Positions 1 through 8,027 of a DNA stretch of 17,883 bases are shown one piece after another (position 1 is the first letter of the stretch; each line of letters opens with the position of its first letter). The DNA is from JBGTKH01 sp041744735. GTDB taxonomy: Bacteria; Planctomycetota; Planctomycetia; Pirellulales; Pirellulaceae. Location: the NCBI GenBank assembly GCA_041744735.1, contig JBGTKH010000173.1:1-17883 (forward strand), in the 5' to 3' direction. The position numbers were made by a program, and so were the translations under genes. The notes below the pieces were generated by a model. That model searched no databases, was not told the DNA's origin, and saw only the letters and a program-made list of their open reading frames with translations.

Positions 1-1
1 T

Positions 2-211
2 TATGAGGAGATCAAGCAGCAGTTCGACTCGGAATGGATTCTGGTCGGTGATCACGAGACGACAGAGAATTTCGAGTTGATTCGCGGCAGAGTTCTGTGG
101 CATAGCAAGGACCGCGATGAAGTTTACGACAAGGCGATTGAACTTCAACCAAAGAGAGCATTGTTCCTTTACACGGGGAGAATCCCTAAAGGGTCAGTGG
201 TGGTCATATGA
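2..211 (+). CDS. DUF5678-like protein, C-terminal part (5' end outside window)
   Basis: The frame is open from base 2 to a TGA at 209-211 and gives 69 residues, beginning YEEIKQQFDSEWILVGD and ending in LYTGRIPKGSVVVI. The YEEIK...W start, a middle GRVLWHSKDRDEVYDKA segment and the short length match what I know of DUF5678-like proteins, which are small, of unknown function, and in planctomycetes are often followed by a retropepsin-like protease gene. That is exactly the context here: the stop overlaps the ATG of the protease gene at 208 (ATGA), so the two are probably translationally coupled. Only the first few residues should be missing. The family name is from memory; the reading frame and the overlap are seen directly. 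Confidence 0.75.
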   Translation, partial: YEEIKQQFDSEWILVGDHETTENFELIRGRVLWHSKDRDEVYDKAIELQPKRALFLYTGRIPKGSVVVI

Positions 212-591
212 CACTGCGATTCGACCCGGTTGGACGTCTGATCGTCGTGCCGACGCGCCTTGCAGGGCCGAAAACGGAATTCGTCGTGCAACTGGCGCTG
301 GATACCGGCGCCACGCAAACGATGCTTAACTCAAGGCACCTTGTTTTGTTAGGGTACGACCCGGCGTCGCTTACTCCAGGTTGCGAATTGACCACGGCGA
401 GCGGCGTTGAATCTGCACCGGAAGTCACGTTGAGAAAAATTGAAGCACTCGACATCGAACGTGTTGACATGTCCGTTGTTTGCCATGACTTGCCACCAAG
501 CACTGGTGTTGATGGAGTGTTGGGGCTCGACTTTTTTCAAGGGCGGCGGCTGGTGATTGACTTTCGACAGGGTACGGTCGACGTGGACTAG
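208..591 (+). CDS. Retropepsin-like aspartyl protease
   Basis: This 127-residue protein carries the single-lobe aspartic protease signature: LALDTGATQTML with catalytic Asp32 in D-T-G-A, and a later hydrophobic-hydrophobic-Gly region, VDGVLGLDFF, near residues 99-108. Retropepsin-like enzymes of this size act as homodimers, each chain giving one Asp. No signal peptide or membrane segment is visible, so it is probably cytosolic. The ATG at 208 overlaps the stop of the DUF5678-like gene by 4 bp and no independent ribosome binding site is needed. The substrate is unknown; the tight coupling suggests the two products work together, but this is inference. Confidence 0.85.
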   Translation: MTLRFDPVGRLIVVPTRLAGPKTEFVVQLALDTGATQTMLNSRHLVLLGYDPASLTPGCELTTASGVESAPEVTLRKIEALDIERVDMSVVCHDLPPSTGVDGVLGLDFFQGRRLVIDFRQGTVDVD

Positions 592-611
592 TTTTCTTGA
601 TGGAGTAGATC

Positions 612-2102
612 GTGCAATCGACAATTGAAACGGTTTTGCAAACTCGTCGTCAGTTCTTCACGTCCTCTGCATCGGGCCTCGGGGTTGCGGCGTTGTCGTC
701 GTTGCTGATGCAGGACGGATTGCTCGCGGGCGAGTCGCATGATCTGTCGGCCAATCCGCTGGCGCCGAAACAGGGGCATTTCCCGGGAACGGCGAAACGT
801 TGCATCTTCATCTTGCCGGAAGGGGCGCCCAGCCACATCGACTTGTTCGATCCCAAGCCGAAGCTGCAGGAGTTGCACGGCCAAAAGCTGCCCGACTCGC
901 TGATCAAAGAAGTGCGATTCGCATTCATCAAAAAAGAAACGGCCGTGTTGGCCGGCTGTCCGAGAGTTTTCACTCCCTATGGCCAATGCGGAATGGAGTT
1001 GTCGGACTTCCTGCCGCATTTGGGCACGTGTGCGGACGAGATCGCGCTGGTCCGCTCGATGCATACTGACGCGTTCAATCATCATCCCGCGCAGTTGATG
1101 CTCAACAGCGGCGTGCCGCGATTCGGGCGGCCGAGCATGGGATCATGGCTGACGTACGGGCTGGGCAGTGAAGCGGACAATCTGCCGGGTTACGTGGTGC
1201 TGAGCGCCGGACGCGGCGGCAGCGGCGGCGTGTCGAATTGGTCCAGCGGCTTTCTTCCCACGACGTATCAGGGCGTTCTGTTCCGCAGCCAAGGTGAGCC
1301 GGTGCTGAACCTGACGAACCCGCCCGGCATCACACGCGAGATGCAGCAGCAGGGACTCGCCGCAATCACGAAGCTGAACCAGCAGCGATACGAGCACGTG
1401 CAGGATCCGGAAATCGCCAGCCGCATCGCGTCGTACGAACTGGCCTTTCGCATGCAGGCCGCTGCGCCCGAATTGATTGATTTTAGCGGCGAAGATCAGC
1501 GGACGCTTGACGAATACGGCGTGACGCGACCCGAGCCGTCGAAAAACAATTTCCGCGGCGGCGGGCCGAACGTTTATCGTCAGTTCGCGACGAATTGCCT
1601 GCTCGCGCGGCGGCTGGTCGAACGCGGCGTGCGGTTCGTGACGCTCGTGCACGCTTCGTGGGACCATCACAGCAACATCGACGAAGAGTTGGCGTATAAC
1701 GCCGGCATGGCCGATCAGCCGATTGCGGCCCTGATCAAGGATCTAAAGCGCCGCGGCCTATTGGATTCGACGCTGGTGATTTTCGCCGGCGAGTTCGGCC
1801 GCACGCCGCTGGCCGAAAACCGCGGCGGCAAAATGCCGGAAAAAACCGGCCGCGACCATCACCCGTACGCCTTCAGCCTATTCATGGCCGGCGGCGGGAT
1901 CCAAGGCGGCCAGGTGCTCGGCAAGACCGACGAAATCGGCTGGGCTCCCATCGAAGACCCCGTCCACGTCAACGACTTCCACGCCACGATCCTGCACCTG
2001 TTCGGCTTCGACCATCTGCGCTTCGTGCACAAATTCAAAGGATTGAATGTACGCCTCACCGACCAGAGAGGAAAGGTCGTAACGAAGTTGCTGGCGTCTT
2101 GA
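612..2102 (+). CDS. DUF1501 family secreted protein (sulfatase/alkaline-phosphatase-like fold)
   Basis: The protein has 496 residues and starts at GTG 612, with a GGAG at 602-605. A twin-arginine signal is seen at residues 12-35 (TRRQFF followed by an Ala/Leu-rich stretch), as in nearly all DUF1501 proteins. Hallmarks are ILPEGAPSHIDLFDPKP at about 67-83, a WDHHSNID segment near 353, GEFGRTP at 393-399 and GRDHHPYAFSLFMAGGG at 413-429. DUF1501 proteins are related to the alkaline-phosphatase/sulfatase superfamily and are very abundant in planctomycetes, usually directly after a DUF1549/DUF1553 gene with a planctomycete cytochrome c domain. That partner is absent here, since the upstream gene is a small protease. 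Probably folded before Tat export; substrate unknown. The length is normal for the family. Confidence 0.93.
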   Translation: MQSTIETVLQTRRQFFTSSASGLGVAALSSLLMQDGLLAGESHDLSANPLAPKQGHFPGTAKRCIFILPEGAPSHIDLFDPKPKLQELHGQKLPDSLIKEVRFAFIKKETAVLAGCPRVFTPYGQCGMELSDFLPHLGTCADEIALVRSMHTDAFNHHPAQLMLNSGVPRFGRPSMGSWLTYGLGSEADNLPGYVVLSAGRGGSGGVSNWSSGFLPTTYQGVLFRSQGEPVLNLTNPPGITREMQQQGLAAITKLNQQRYEHVQDPEIASRIASYELAFRMQAAAPELIDFSGEDQRTLDEYGVTRPEPSKNNFRGGGPNVYRQFATNCLLARRLVERGVRFVTLVHASWDHHSNIDEELAYNAGMADQPIAALIKDLKRRGLLDSTLVIFAGEFGRTPLAENRGGKMPEKTGRDHHPYAFSLFMAGGGIQGGQVLGKTDEIGWAPIEDPVHVNDFHATILHLFGFDHLRFVHKFKGLNVRLTDQRGKVVTKLLAS

Positions 2103-2117
2103 CCAAAGTGGTATCAT
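2088..2117 (+). promoter_or_regulatory. Possible promoter/operator of the antitoxin-like gene
   Basis: TTGCTG (2088-2093) and TATCAT (2112-2117) are separated by 18 bp, with the -10 matching the sigma-70 consensus at 5 of 6 positions. A small palindrome, GTAT-C-ATAC (2111-2119), overlaps the -10 and could be an autorepressor site, as is usual for toxin-antitoxin operons. The -35 overlaps the end of the DUF1501 gene. This rests on inspection alone. Confidence 0.3.
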
Positions 2118-2151
2118 ACTATCAAGGCAATTGTTTCGGAGGCTGATTGCG

Positions 2152-2400
2152 ATGGCAACGCAAGAAGAGATCAACAGCTTCACACAGTTTGCCGTCGAGC
2201 TACTGAGCAATGGTGGTTCGGCGCTCAGTATGGACGACCTTTACGAACTTTGGCGATCACAGAATCCAACTCGCGAAGAACTCGCCGATAGCGTTGCCGC
2301 GGTTAATGCAGCACTCGACGACATGAAAGCTGGCGATATTGGCATCCCAGCCGACGAGCACCTAACGAGGCTGCGAACGAAATTCAACATCGGCGAGTAA
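2152..2400 (+). CDS. Small antitoxin-like protein of a decayed type II TA locus
   Basis: The gene encodes 82 residues. I chose the ATG at 2152 because a perfect GGAGG lies at 2138-2142, 9 nt upstream; the frame is open upstream from a TTG at 2131, but that would put the ribosome site inside the gene. The sequence is acidic and probably helical, with ALSMDDLYELWRSQNP followed by a helix with NAALDDMKAGDIGIPADEH. This layout (short helix, LWR, then a ...LDDMKAG motif) resembles small planctomycete and cyanobacterial antitoxins paired with RelE/ParE toxins. Directly downstream lies a toxin C-terminal fragment (2409-2540), which supports this reading. The gene itself looks intact. It could also be an orphan gene of another function. 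Confidence 0.6.
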   Translation: MATQEEINSFTQFAVELLSNGGSALSMDDLYELWRSQNPTREELADSVAAVNAALDDMKAGDIGIPADEHLTRLRTKFNIGE

Positions 2401-2408
2401 GCCTCTTC

Positions 2409-2540
2409 AAGACCACTCGAGGTCGATCGTACCGCGCGATCTTTACTATCATCGGGAACGACGTTCGTGTCCTGCATGTTCGTGGTCCTGGGCAGGATGT
2501 CATACGAAGAGACGAGTTAGGCCCGCCTGACGAGGACTAA
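2409..2540 (+). pseudogene. RelE/ParE-like toxin, C-terminal remnant
   Basis: Frame 2409-2540 ends in TAA at 2538 and reads KTTRGRSYRAIFTIIG followed by NDVRVLHVRGPGQ and DELGPPDED. The pattern K(T)xRGRxYRxxFxxxGxxVxVLHVRxPGQ is the typical C-terminal beta-hairpin of RelE/ParE-superfamily toxins, where the YR and the VLHVR strand are core elements. The family is normally about 90-110 residues, so roughly the first half is missing. No ATG, GTG or TTG start lies close upstream in this frame, and the frame before about 2397 overlaps the antitoxin gene and does not look like toxin sequence. A deletion near 2400 that removed the toxin N-terminus is the simplest explanation. Confidence 0.6.
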
Positions 2541-2549
2541 ACGAGCCGC

Positions 2550-3311
2550 TTACGTCGTCAATGGCGGCGGGGAAGTGGCGAAAGTTTGGTAGTGTTCAAA
2601 CGCCGTTTGTTGATCGGTATCGCGAGGAACGAATAGGCTGCGGATGCGGCCGCGGCGGATGACGCCTTTTTCTAGGTGTTCGGGGAAGAGGTGATGAGTG
2701 AGACGGATGACGTTGTGCGCTGCATCGTCGAGCGACAGTTGCGCGGCGGCGAAGTCGGTGGGGTGGACCATCTCCACGTAGCTGAACGACGCTTTGGGCG
2801 AGCGGAAGAGAAATAGTCCCGTGCCGTCATTCGATGTTGGCGCGATGGGAAGGTCCATCGAAAGTTCAAGTTGCTCAAGAACATTCTGCGACACGTCTTT
2901 CAAACGCCAGACTTCACTCGCGAGCACGGCACTCGCAAGTGACAACGCCGGATCGCTGTCGAGGAAACTGGTTTGGGCCGAGAGGATCAGTTCGACGCCT
3001 GCCGCTTCATCGCTTTGGCCGGTGCCGATCGCCCGCCAATAGATTTGCGGTCGCACGGTACGCGGCGGACGTTGTGCGTAGGTGGCGATCAAGTCGTGAC
3101 CGCGGACGTAGGCGTCGAGCAATTCATCGGGCTCGCTGGGCAGGTTGGGTTGCAGTTGCACTTGCAGTAGTTGCGAGCGCTCCAGCGGTTGCTGGCGAAA
3201 TCGCACGTCGCGCAGTCCGTCGGCGGGCCGCAACAGGTCGATCGTTGCCGCCAACTGGCCCGAGGTGAGTTGGGCCGCGGTGCCTTCGAGCCGCCACACG
3301 GATTCGTCCAT
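2550..3311 (-). CDS. Hypothetical protein, 253 aa
   Basis: I do not recognise this family. The frame starts at the ATG complementary to 3309-3311 and ends at TAA 2552-2550. The product starts MDESVWRLEGTAAQL and has alternating polar/hydrophobic segments typical of an alpha/beta cytosolic protein. No signal peptide or membrane helix is visible. There is a Pro-rich patch near residues 82-88 and a basic stretch RRGRIRSLFVPRD near residues 219-231. There is no obvious Shine-Dalgarno before the ATG. It is convergent with the toxin remnant (9 bp between stops) and divergent from the IMPase-family gene. A terminator-like hairpin lies on its strand 27 bp before the start codon, which may make expression conditional. 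Antisense frames here lack any family resemblance, so this is the likeliest coding strand. Confidence 0.65.
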   Translation of the reverse strand: MDESVWRLEGTAAQLTSGQLAATIDLLRPADGLRDVRFRQQPLERSQLLQVQLQPNLPSEPDELLDAYVRGHDLIATYAQRPPRTVRPQIYWRAIGTGQSDEAAGVELILSAQTSFLDSDPALSLASAVLASEVWRLKDVSQNVLEQLELSMDLPIAPTSNDGTGLFLFRSPKASFSYVEMVHPTDFAAAQLSLDDAAHNVIRLTHHLFPEHLEKGVIRRGRIRSLFVPRDTDQQTAFEHYQTFATSPPPLTT

Positions 3312-3337
3312 TTTGCGGTCGTCGCAAGTTGCTCAAT

Positions 3338-3376
3338 AAAAAACCCCGCCGCACGCAGCTAGGCGAAACGGCGGGG
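3338..3376 (-). terminator. Rho-independent terminator or attenuator on the minus strand
   Basis: CCCCGCCG (3344-3351) pairs perfectly with CGGCGGGG (3369-3376) across a 17-nt loop, and on the minus strand the stem is followed by T6 (A6 at 3338-3343). This is a strong intrinsic terminator pointing left. The only minus-strand gene nearby starts at 3311, after the terminator, so it would stop transcripts in the leader of that gene or end a short RNA from 3377 upward. Confidence 0.6.
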
Positions 3377-3457
3377 CCGGAACAGAGAAGAGGCCGAACG
3401 CGCCACAAGGGCAGCTTGTATGAAAATATGAATCCGTGGTTTAATGCGTCGGCCGTG

Positions 3458-3476
3458 GGAGGTGCCGTTCACCTCC
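3458..3476. promoter_or_regulatory. Short perfect hairpin pairing an SD-like with an anti-SD-like arm
   Basis: GGAGGTG (3458-3464) and CACCTCC (3470-3476) form a perfect 7-bp stem with a 5-nt loop in the divergent region between the 253-aa gene and the IMPase-family gene. The left arm is a strong Shine-Dalgarno sequence that would be hidden by the right arm, in either transcript direction. No well-placed start codon follows on the plus strand (the nearest in-frame ATG is at 3488), so a role is uncertain. Confidence 0.3.
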
Positions 3477-3550
3477 AACAACTCCTGATGATACCAAGAT
3501 CGCCGGGTGTGTCCAGAGTCAGCCGCAAAATATTCCGCGTATTTCCCCTA

Positions 3551-4360
3551 ATGGATGAATTCATAACGATTTGCGAACAGGCAGCGCGGGCCGGCGGGGC
3601 GGTGCTTTTGGACTGGCAAGACCGAATTACGGCCCGAGAAAAGGGTCCGCGAGATCTGGTTACAGAAGCCGATGTGGCTTCACAAAGCGAGATCCAACGA
3701 ATTCTCATGGCGGCCTTTCCCGACCATGCCTTCTTGGGAGAGGAAGATGCGGCGGCCGAAGTTACGTTAGTGAAAACTGAGAATTCTGCATCAACTTCAT
3801 CCCGATTCCGTTGGATCGTTGATCCGCTAGACGGAACGACCAATTACGTCCACGGACTGCCGGCTTACTCAGTATCAGTGGCACTTCAGCGGGACGGTGA
3901 ATTGCTGGTGGGGACGGTTTTTGACCCAATTTTGGATGAGTGCTACTCGGCATCCGCGGGCCGCGGGGCTTTTCTCAATGGCCGGCCACTCAGGACGAGT
4001 CCATGTTCAACGGTTTCGCAAGCGTTGGTCGCGGCCAGTTTTTCGGCGAATGTGCCGCGTGGTTCCATCGAGGTGACTCGGTTCATCGAGGTGCTGCATT
4101 CATGTCAGGCCCTGCGGCGGTTGGGATCGGCCGCCCTTAATCTGTGCTACCTCGCGGCCGGTCGATTGGATGCATATTGGGCTACAAGCGTCAAAATTTG
4201 GGACGTAGCGGCCGGAATCCTGCTCGTTCGCGAGGCAGGAGGGGTCGTGAGCGACATCACCGGAAAACCGCTCAATTTGGCGGACCCGGCGCTAGTCGCG
4301 GCAGCGACGCCCGAATTGCACGAAGAACTGCTGTCGGTGCTGGCACGCGCCGACACGTGA
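3551..4360 (+). CDS. Inositol monophosphatase family protein
   Basis: The 269-residue product has all Mg-binding hallmarks of the IMPase superfamily: GEED at 63-66, the signature IVDPLDGTTNYVHG at 89-102 (catalytic Asp91 and Asp94), and WDVAAGILLVREAGG at 217-231 with Asp218. The family hydrolyses inositol phosphates or related sugar or nucleotide phosphates in the cytosol; the exact substrate cannot be told. The frame is open upstream to 3329, but the ATG at 3551 gives the usual family start (helix MDEFITICEQAARAGG) and length. Alternatives are ATG 3428 (+41 aa) and ATG 3488 (+21 aa); none has a good Shine-Dalgarno, so the start is moderately uncertain. It is separated by 136 bp from the giant gene pair downstream and is probably not coupled to it. 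Confidence 0.93.
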   Translation: MDEFITICEQAARAGGAVLLDWQDRITAREKGPRDLVTEADVASQSEIQRILMAAFPDHAFLGEEDAAAEVTLVKTENSASTSSRFRWIVDPLDGTTNYVHGLPAYSVSVALQRDGELLVGTVFDPILDECYSASAGRGAFLNGRPLRTSPCSTVSQALVAASFSANVPRGSIEVTRFIEVLHSCQALRRLGSAALNLCYLAAGRLDAYWATSVKIWDVAAGILLVREAGGVVSDITGKPLNLADPALVAAATPELHEELLSVLARADT

Positions 4361-4496
4361 TGCAGCAAATGCAAATCTTGACGGCTCTTCGGCTTTTGGC
4401 GGGTTGACGGCGTAGCTAAACTGTAGTGAAGGTCTGCACACACCGGACGTTCCCGAGTGCGCGCGAACAAGTGCAGCCGACGATCTAGGACGTTTG

Positions 4497-7400
4497 ATGT
4501 TGCAACGTATCCGTTATCTGCTCGGTGCCGCGTTGGTCTGGACGGCAATTCTGTCGCCAGCCGGGGCTCAATCGCCGCCCGCAAAGCCACCGGCAACGAC
4601 ACCAGAAAAGAATGCCGCCGAACGACCGCAACCCGCGGGCAGTCCGTTCGCGGACGAACCCGACACTACCGGCCCAGGCAGTGCCATCGCCGAATCACCG
4701 CTAGAGACGTTTTATCTAAGGGACGAAAATGGGCGCCCAGTGCAATACATCGATGCTCTCCCCTACGAAGTGTTTGACGAACTTTACAAGGTCTACAAGG
4801 GTCTACTGCCTCCCCCAGCAAAGCCGCTGCCATTTGTATTGAAAGAGATGTCCATCGCTGGCGCGGTCGCCGCGGGTCAGGCATCGTTGGATGTTGAGTT
4901 CAAGGTTCATGTCACGCAGCAGGGCTGGGTGCGAGTGCCGTTGCGACTGGCCAATGCGATTCTCAGCGAACCGGCCAAATTTGAAGGTGCCAGCGAGCAA
5001 TTCATCCAATTCAACGCCGAAGAGGGTGGTCATCAGTGGTGGATTCGATCGCAGGCTGACGCCGACCATACGGCGCTCTTGAACGTCATCATGCCCGTAC
5101 AACAGGTCGGCGGCGATACGCGGTTGCCGTTGCAGACGCCGCGGGCAACAACGTCCTCGCTGACGGTTGTGGTACCCGCAACGCGCGCCATGTCCGACCC
5201 AATTGCCGGAGCCATCATGAGTGCGCCTCGGCCCATTGACCAAGCGCGCACGGAACTGAGGGCCAAGCAAGTTGAAGGGGATTTTCAACTGGTGTGGCGT
5301 GACAGCAGCGACCCGCCCGCGGAAATGCCGCCCGTGCTGGAGGTGACCGGAGCCATGCTGGTGAAGTTCGACGGTCAGCGGCTAACCGGCATCCAAGCGG
5401 ACTTGAACGTGACTCCGCTCAGCGGCACCCTCAATTCCTTCGTCGTGCGCCTGCCGCCGGGAACGAAACTGGCGCCGCAGAACCTGCAACTCAATCAGCA
5501 GCGATACCAAGTGTCGGCGATCGACGCCATGGGCAGCGCCGCTCCGGCACCGTCCGGTGGTCAAGCGCCAAGCGAATCTCGGTTGGCCGAGGTGAAACTA
5601 ACTGCCTCAAGCACTGAGCCGGTACAGGTGCGCGTGTTGGTGGAGCCGATTCCCAACGGTCCGCGCACGGCGACGCCGTTGGAAGTGGCCGGCTTCGACG
5701 TCTTGGGTGCGGTGCAGCAGTCGGGGCACTTCGACTTGGCGGTCAGCGGCGATTGGACGCTGCACTGCATCGAAGGACCCAACATGCGACGCCTGAGCGA
5801 ATTGCCGACAATGCTGACCGGCGTGAATGCGCGATACGAGTATTTCCGCCAGCCGTGTTCTCTCAAAGTGCAGATCTTGCCGAAGCGAACGCGGGTCAGC
5901 GTCGAACCAACGTACTTGATTCAAGTGGATTCACGGCAGATTCATCTCGATGCTCGCTTCAAGTACAAGATTCGCGGTGCTCGAGAGTACGAATTGAAGG
6001 TCGACATGACGGACTGGATCGTCGAAGACGTCATACCCGAGAATCTGATTCAATACGACGTGATCAACCTGGACAGCGTGACGCCGTTGGCGATTCCCTT
6101 GGTGCCGCTGGCGCAGGTATCGGCGGGCGAGTTTGAAGTGCGGTTGCTGGCCCATCGTGACTTGGCGGTCGAAGCGGTAGAAGAGGCTGTGGATGGCGAC
6201 GCGGAACCAACGCCGCGAAACGGCACACTCACATTTACGCTGCCGAAACCGCAGGCCAGCACGCTCTTGCCCGCGAAGATTGTGGTGCTTCCCGCGGACA
6301 ATGTTGTCCTGACCCCGCGGCCTGATGAAATCCAAGGGTTGACGCCTGAAACATCGCCGCCCGCGCTGGAGTTGCCACCGCGTCAACAAGCGCCGCTTTA
6401 CTATCGTGACCGGGGCGACTCCGGTCCCTGCACCTTCACCAGCGACTTTCAGATTCATCAGCGGACAGTGACGGTCGCGGCGGCCAATCATTTGCACGTC
6501 GATCGCCGTGAAGTGCTTGTCGATCAGCGGCTTTCGTACCGCATCGATTATGAGCCGGTGACGAGTCTCGTGCTGGACGTTCCTGTGCGGCTGACAACGT
6601 CCGACCGTTTGGACACCGAGACACTGAGCATTATGCTCGACGATCAAGCTTTGGCGTTCAGCACACTTGGGCCGGCCGCGAATGGCGATGTGGCGCAGGA
6701 TCGAACTTTGGTCCGCGTGGACCTACCTGAAAACCGCATCGGACCGTGTGTGTTGGCGGTGCAGTACACGGTGCCGTTGGGGGAAATCGACGATCAGCAA
6801 AATGTGACTGTGCTGGTTCCAATGGTGATGCCGTCGTTGGACGAGCGAACAGAATTGACGAGTCATTCGCTGCGGCTCACTCAGTCGGAGAACGTGCAGG
6901 TCGAAGCAGGCGGCGATGATTGGGTGGCCGCCGAAAGCACAATTTCGCAATCGGCGGATGGCGGGGCGACCCGCTTGTCGGCCAGCGGTCCGGTCAATCA
7001 GACGACGTTGACGGTCACTTTGGTGCGTCCGAATTTGCGGCATGCAACCGCCATTTCACAGGCTTGGCTGCAAACTTGGCTGACGCGTACCGATCGGCGG
7101 GACAGGGCCGTATTCCGTCTGCGCACAAGCGAACGGCGATTGCACATTCAGATGCCGGAAGGTGTGGAGTTGGACACGCTCGAAGTGGCGATGACGGATT
7201 TGACTGCGGCGGCGCCGACCTCGTTGCACGTGGCCGATCCGGCGATTACCGACACGGGAGAAGTTAGCTTCGATCTGCCCGGGGACGCAACGCTCCGTGA
7301 ATACGTCGTGGAGCTGTGGTACAAGTTTGTCGAGACCCGTCCGCCGCGCGGCATGATAGCGGTCGAGGCTCCACAGATCTCGGACGCCTCCACAGCCAAG

Positions 7401-8027
7401 CGCTGGTATTGGCAACTGGTTACGCCCCAAGACGAACACTTGCTCACGGCACCGCGCGGTCTGACGCCGGAATTGACCTGGCGCTGGCAGACCATCTACT
7501 GGGGCCGGCGTGCCACGCTGACCCAACAGGATTTGGAGAAGTGGATTGGCGCCAGCACTCAAGCGCGGTTGCCCGCGGGCACGTCGCAGTACTTGTTCAG
7601 TTCTTTCGGAGCGACGCCGCGAATTGAGTTCCAGACGGCCGGACGGCGCGAGATCTTGCTGGCTGTTTCTTTTCTGGCCCTGTTGACCGGCTTGTCACTG
7701 ATTTATTTTCCGGTGCTGCGGCATCCAGCGGTGTTGTTGGTGGGCGGCGTGGCGCTGGTCGCGGGTGGCATGCTCTATCCCGAACCCGCGCTACAGGCGG
7801 CTCAGGCCGCAGCGGTCGGACTGGCGCTGGTGCTTGTCGCGCGAGTGTTAGACTGGACGGTCGCACGGCGCCGTGACCGACACGCGGTGATCCGCGGGAC
7901 GTCCCTGTCGGGTATCGATTCACAAATCTCCGACCATCGCTCGTTGCGGGCCGAGGGTAACTCGCAGTCAACCACAGCGACGGCCCCCGCGCCGCTGCCC
8001 GTTCCTGCGTCGGAATCGAAATCATGA
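4497..8027 (+). CDS. Giant-system protein 1: secreted beta-rich domain with three C-terminal TM helices (1176 aa)
   Basis: I do not recognise a named family. ATG 4497 is preceded by AGGA at 4487-4490 (6-nt spacer) and gives a clear signal peptide, MLQRIRYLLGAALVWTAILSPAGA before QS. A Pro/Ala-rich linker follows to about residue 65, then a YIDALPYEVFDELY motif near residue 80 and a long extracytoplasmic region rich in short alternating-hydrophobic strands. At about 465-555 is a segment with the pattern IHLDARFKY...YELKVDMTDWIVEDV; at about 872-930, RLHIQMPEGVEL and SFDLPG; at about 957, EAPQISDAS...WYWQL. Three TM helices lie at about 1052-1072, 1077-1094 and 1098-1118, followed by RRRDR and a Ser/Thr/Pro-rich tail, predicted cytosolic. 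The stop overlaps the next start by 4 bp (ATGA), so the two genes form an operon. Each half of the next protein shares this plan. Confidence 0.88.
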   Translation: MLQRIRYLLGAALVWTAILSPAGAQSPPAKPPATTPEKNAAERPQPAGSPFADEPDTTGPGSAIAESPLETFYLRDENGRPVQYIDALPYEVFDELYKVYKGLLPPPAKPLPFVLKEMSIAGAVAAGQASLDVEFKVHVTQQGWVRVPLRLANAILSEPAKFEGASEQFIQFNAEEGGHQWWIRSQADADHTALLNVIMPVQQVGGDTRLPLQTPRATTSSLTVVVPATRAMSDPIAGAIMSAPRPIDQARTELRAKQVEGDFQLVWRDSSDPPAEMPPVLEVTGAMLVKFDGQRLTGIQADLNVTPLSGTLNSFVVRLPPGTKLAPQNLQLNQQRYQVSAIDAMGSAAPAPSGGQAPSESRLAEVKLTASSTEPVQVRVLVEPIPNGPRTATPLEVAGFDVLGAVQQSGHFDLAVSGDWTLHCIEGPNMRRLSELPTMLTGVNARYEYFRQPCSLKVQILPKRTRVSVEPTYLIQVDSRQIHLDARFKYKIRGAREYELKVDMTDWIVEDVIPENLIQYDVINLDSVTPLAIPLVPLAQVSAGEFEVRLLAHRDLAVEAVEEAVDGDAEPTPRNGTLTFTLPKPQASTLLPAKIVVLPADNVVLTPRPDEIQGLTPETSPPALELPPRQQAPLYYRDRGDSGPCTFTSDFQIHQRTVTVAAANHLHVDRREVLVDQRLSYRIDYEPVTSLVLDVPVRLTTSDRLDTETLSIMLDDQALAFSTLGPAANGDVAQDRTLVRVDLPENRIGPCVLAVQYTVPLGEIDDQQNVTVLVPMVMPSLDERTELTSHSLRLTQSENVQVEAGGDDWVAAESTISQSADGGATRLSASGPVNQTTLTVTLVRPNLRHATAISQAWLQTWLTRTDRRDRAVFRLRTSERRLHIQMPEGVELDTLEVAMTDLTAAAPTSLHVADPAITDTGEVSFDLPGDATLREYVVELWYKFVETRPPRGMIAVEAPQISDASTAKRWYWQLVTPQDEHLLTAPRGLTPELTWRWQTIYWGRRATLTQQDLEKWIGASTQARLPAGTSQYLFSSFGATPRIEFQTAGRREILLAVSFLALLTGLSLIYFPVLRHPAVLLVGGVALVAGGMLYPEPALQAAQAAAVGLALVLVARVLDWTVARRRDRHAVIRGTSLSGIDSQISDHRSLRAEGNSQSTTATAPAPLPVPASESKS

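Noticed and set aside
3329..3550. N-terminal extension of the IMPase-family gene to 3329 or 3428
   Set aside because: The extension covers the terminator hairpin and gives sequence with no family resemblance. The ATG at 3551 starts where IMPase proteins normally start.
4378..4432. Sigma-70 promoter before the giant operon from TTGACG at 4378 or 4404
   Set aside because: Neither hexamer has a good -10 at 15-19 bp spacing; TAAACT and TGTAGT are too close or too far.
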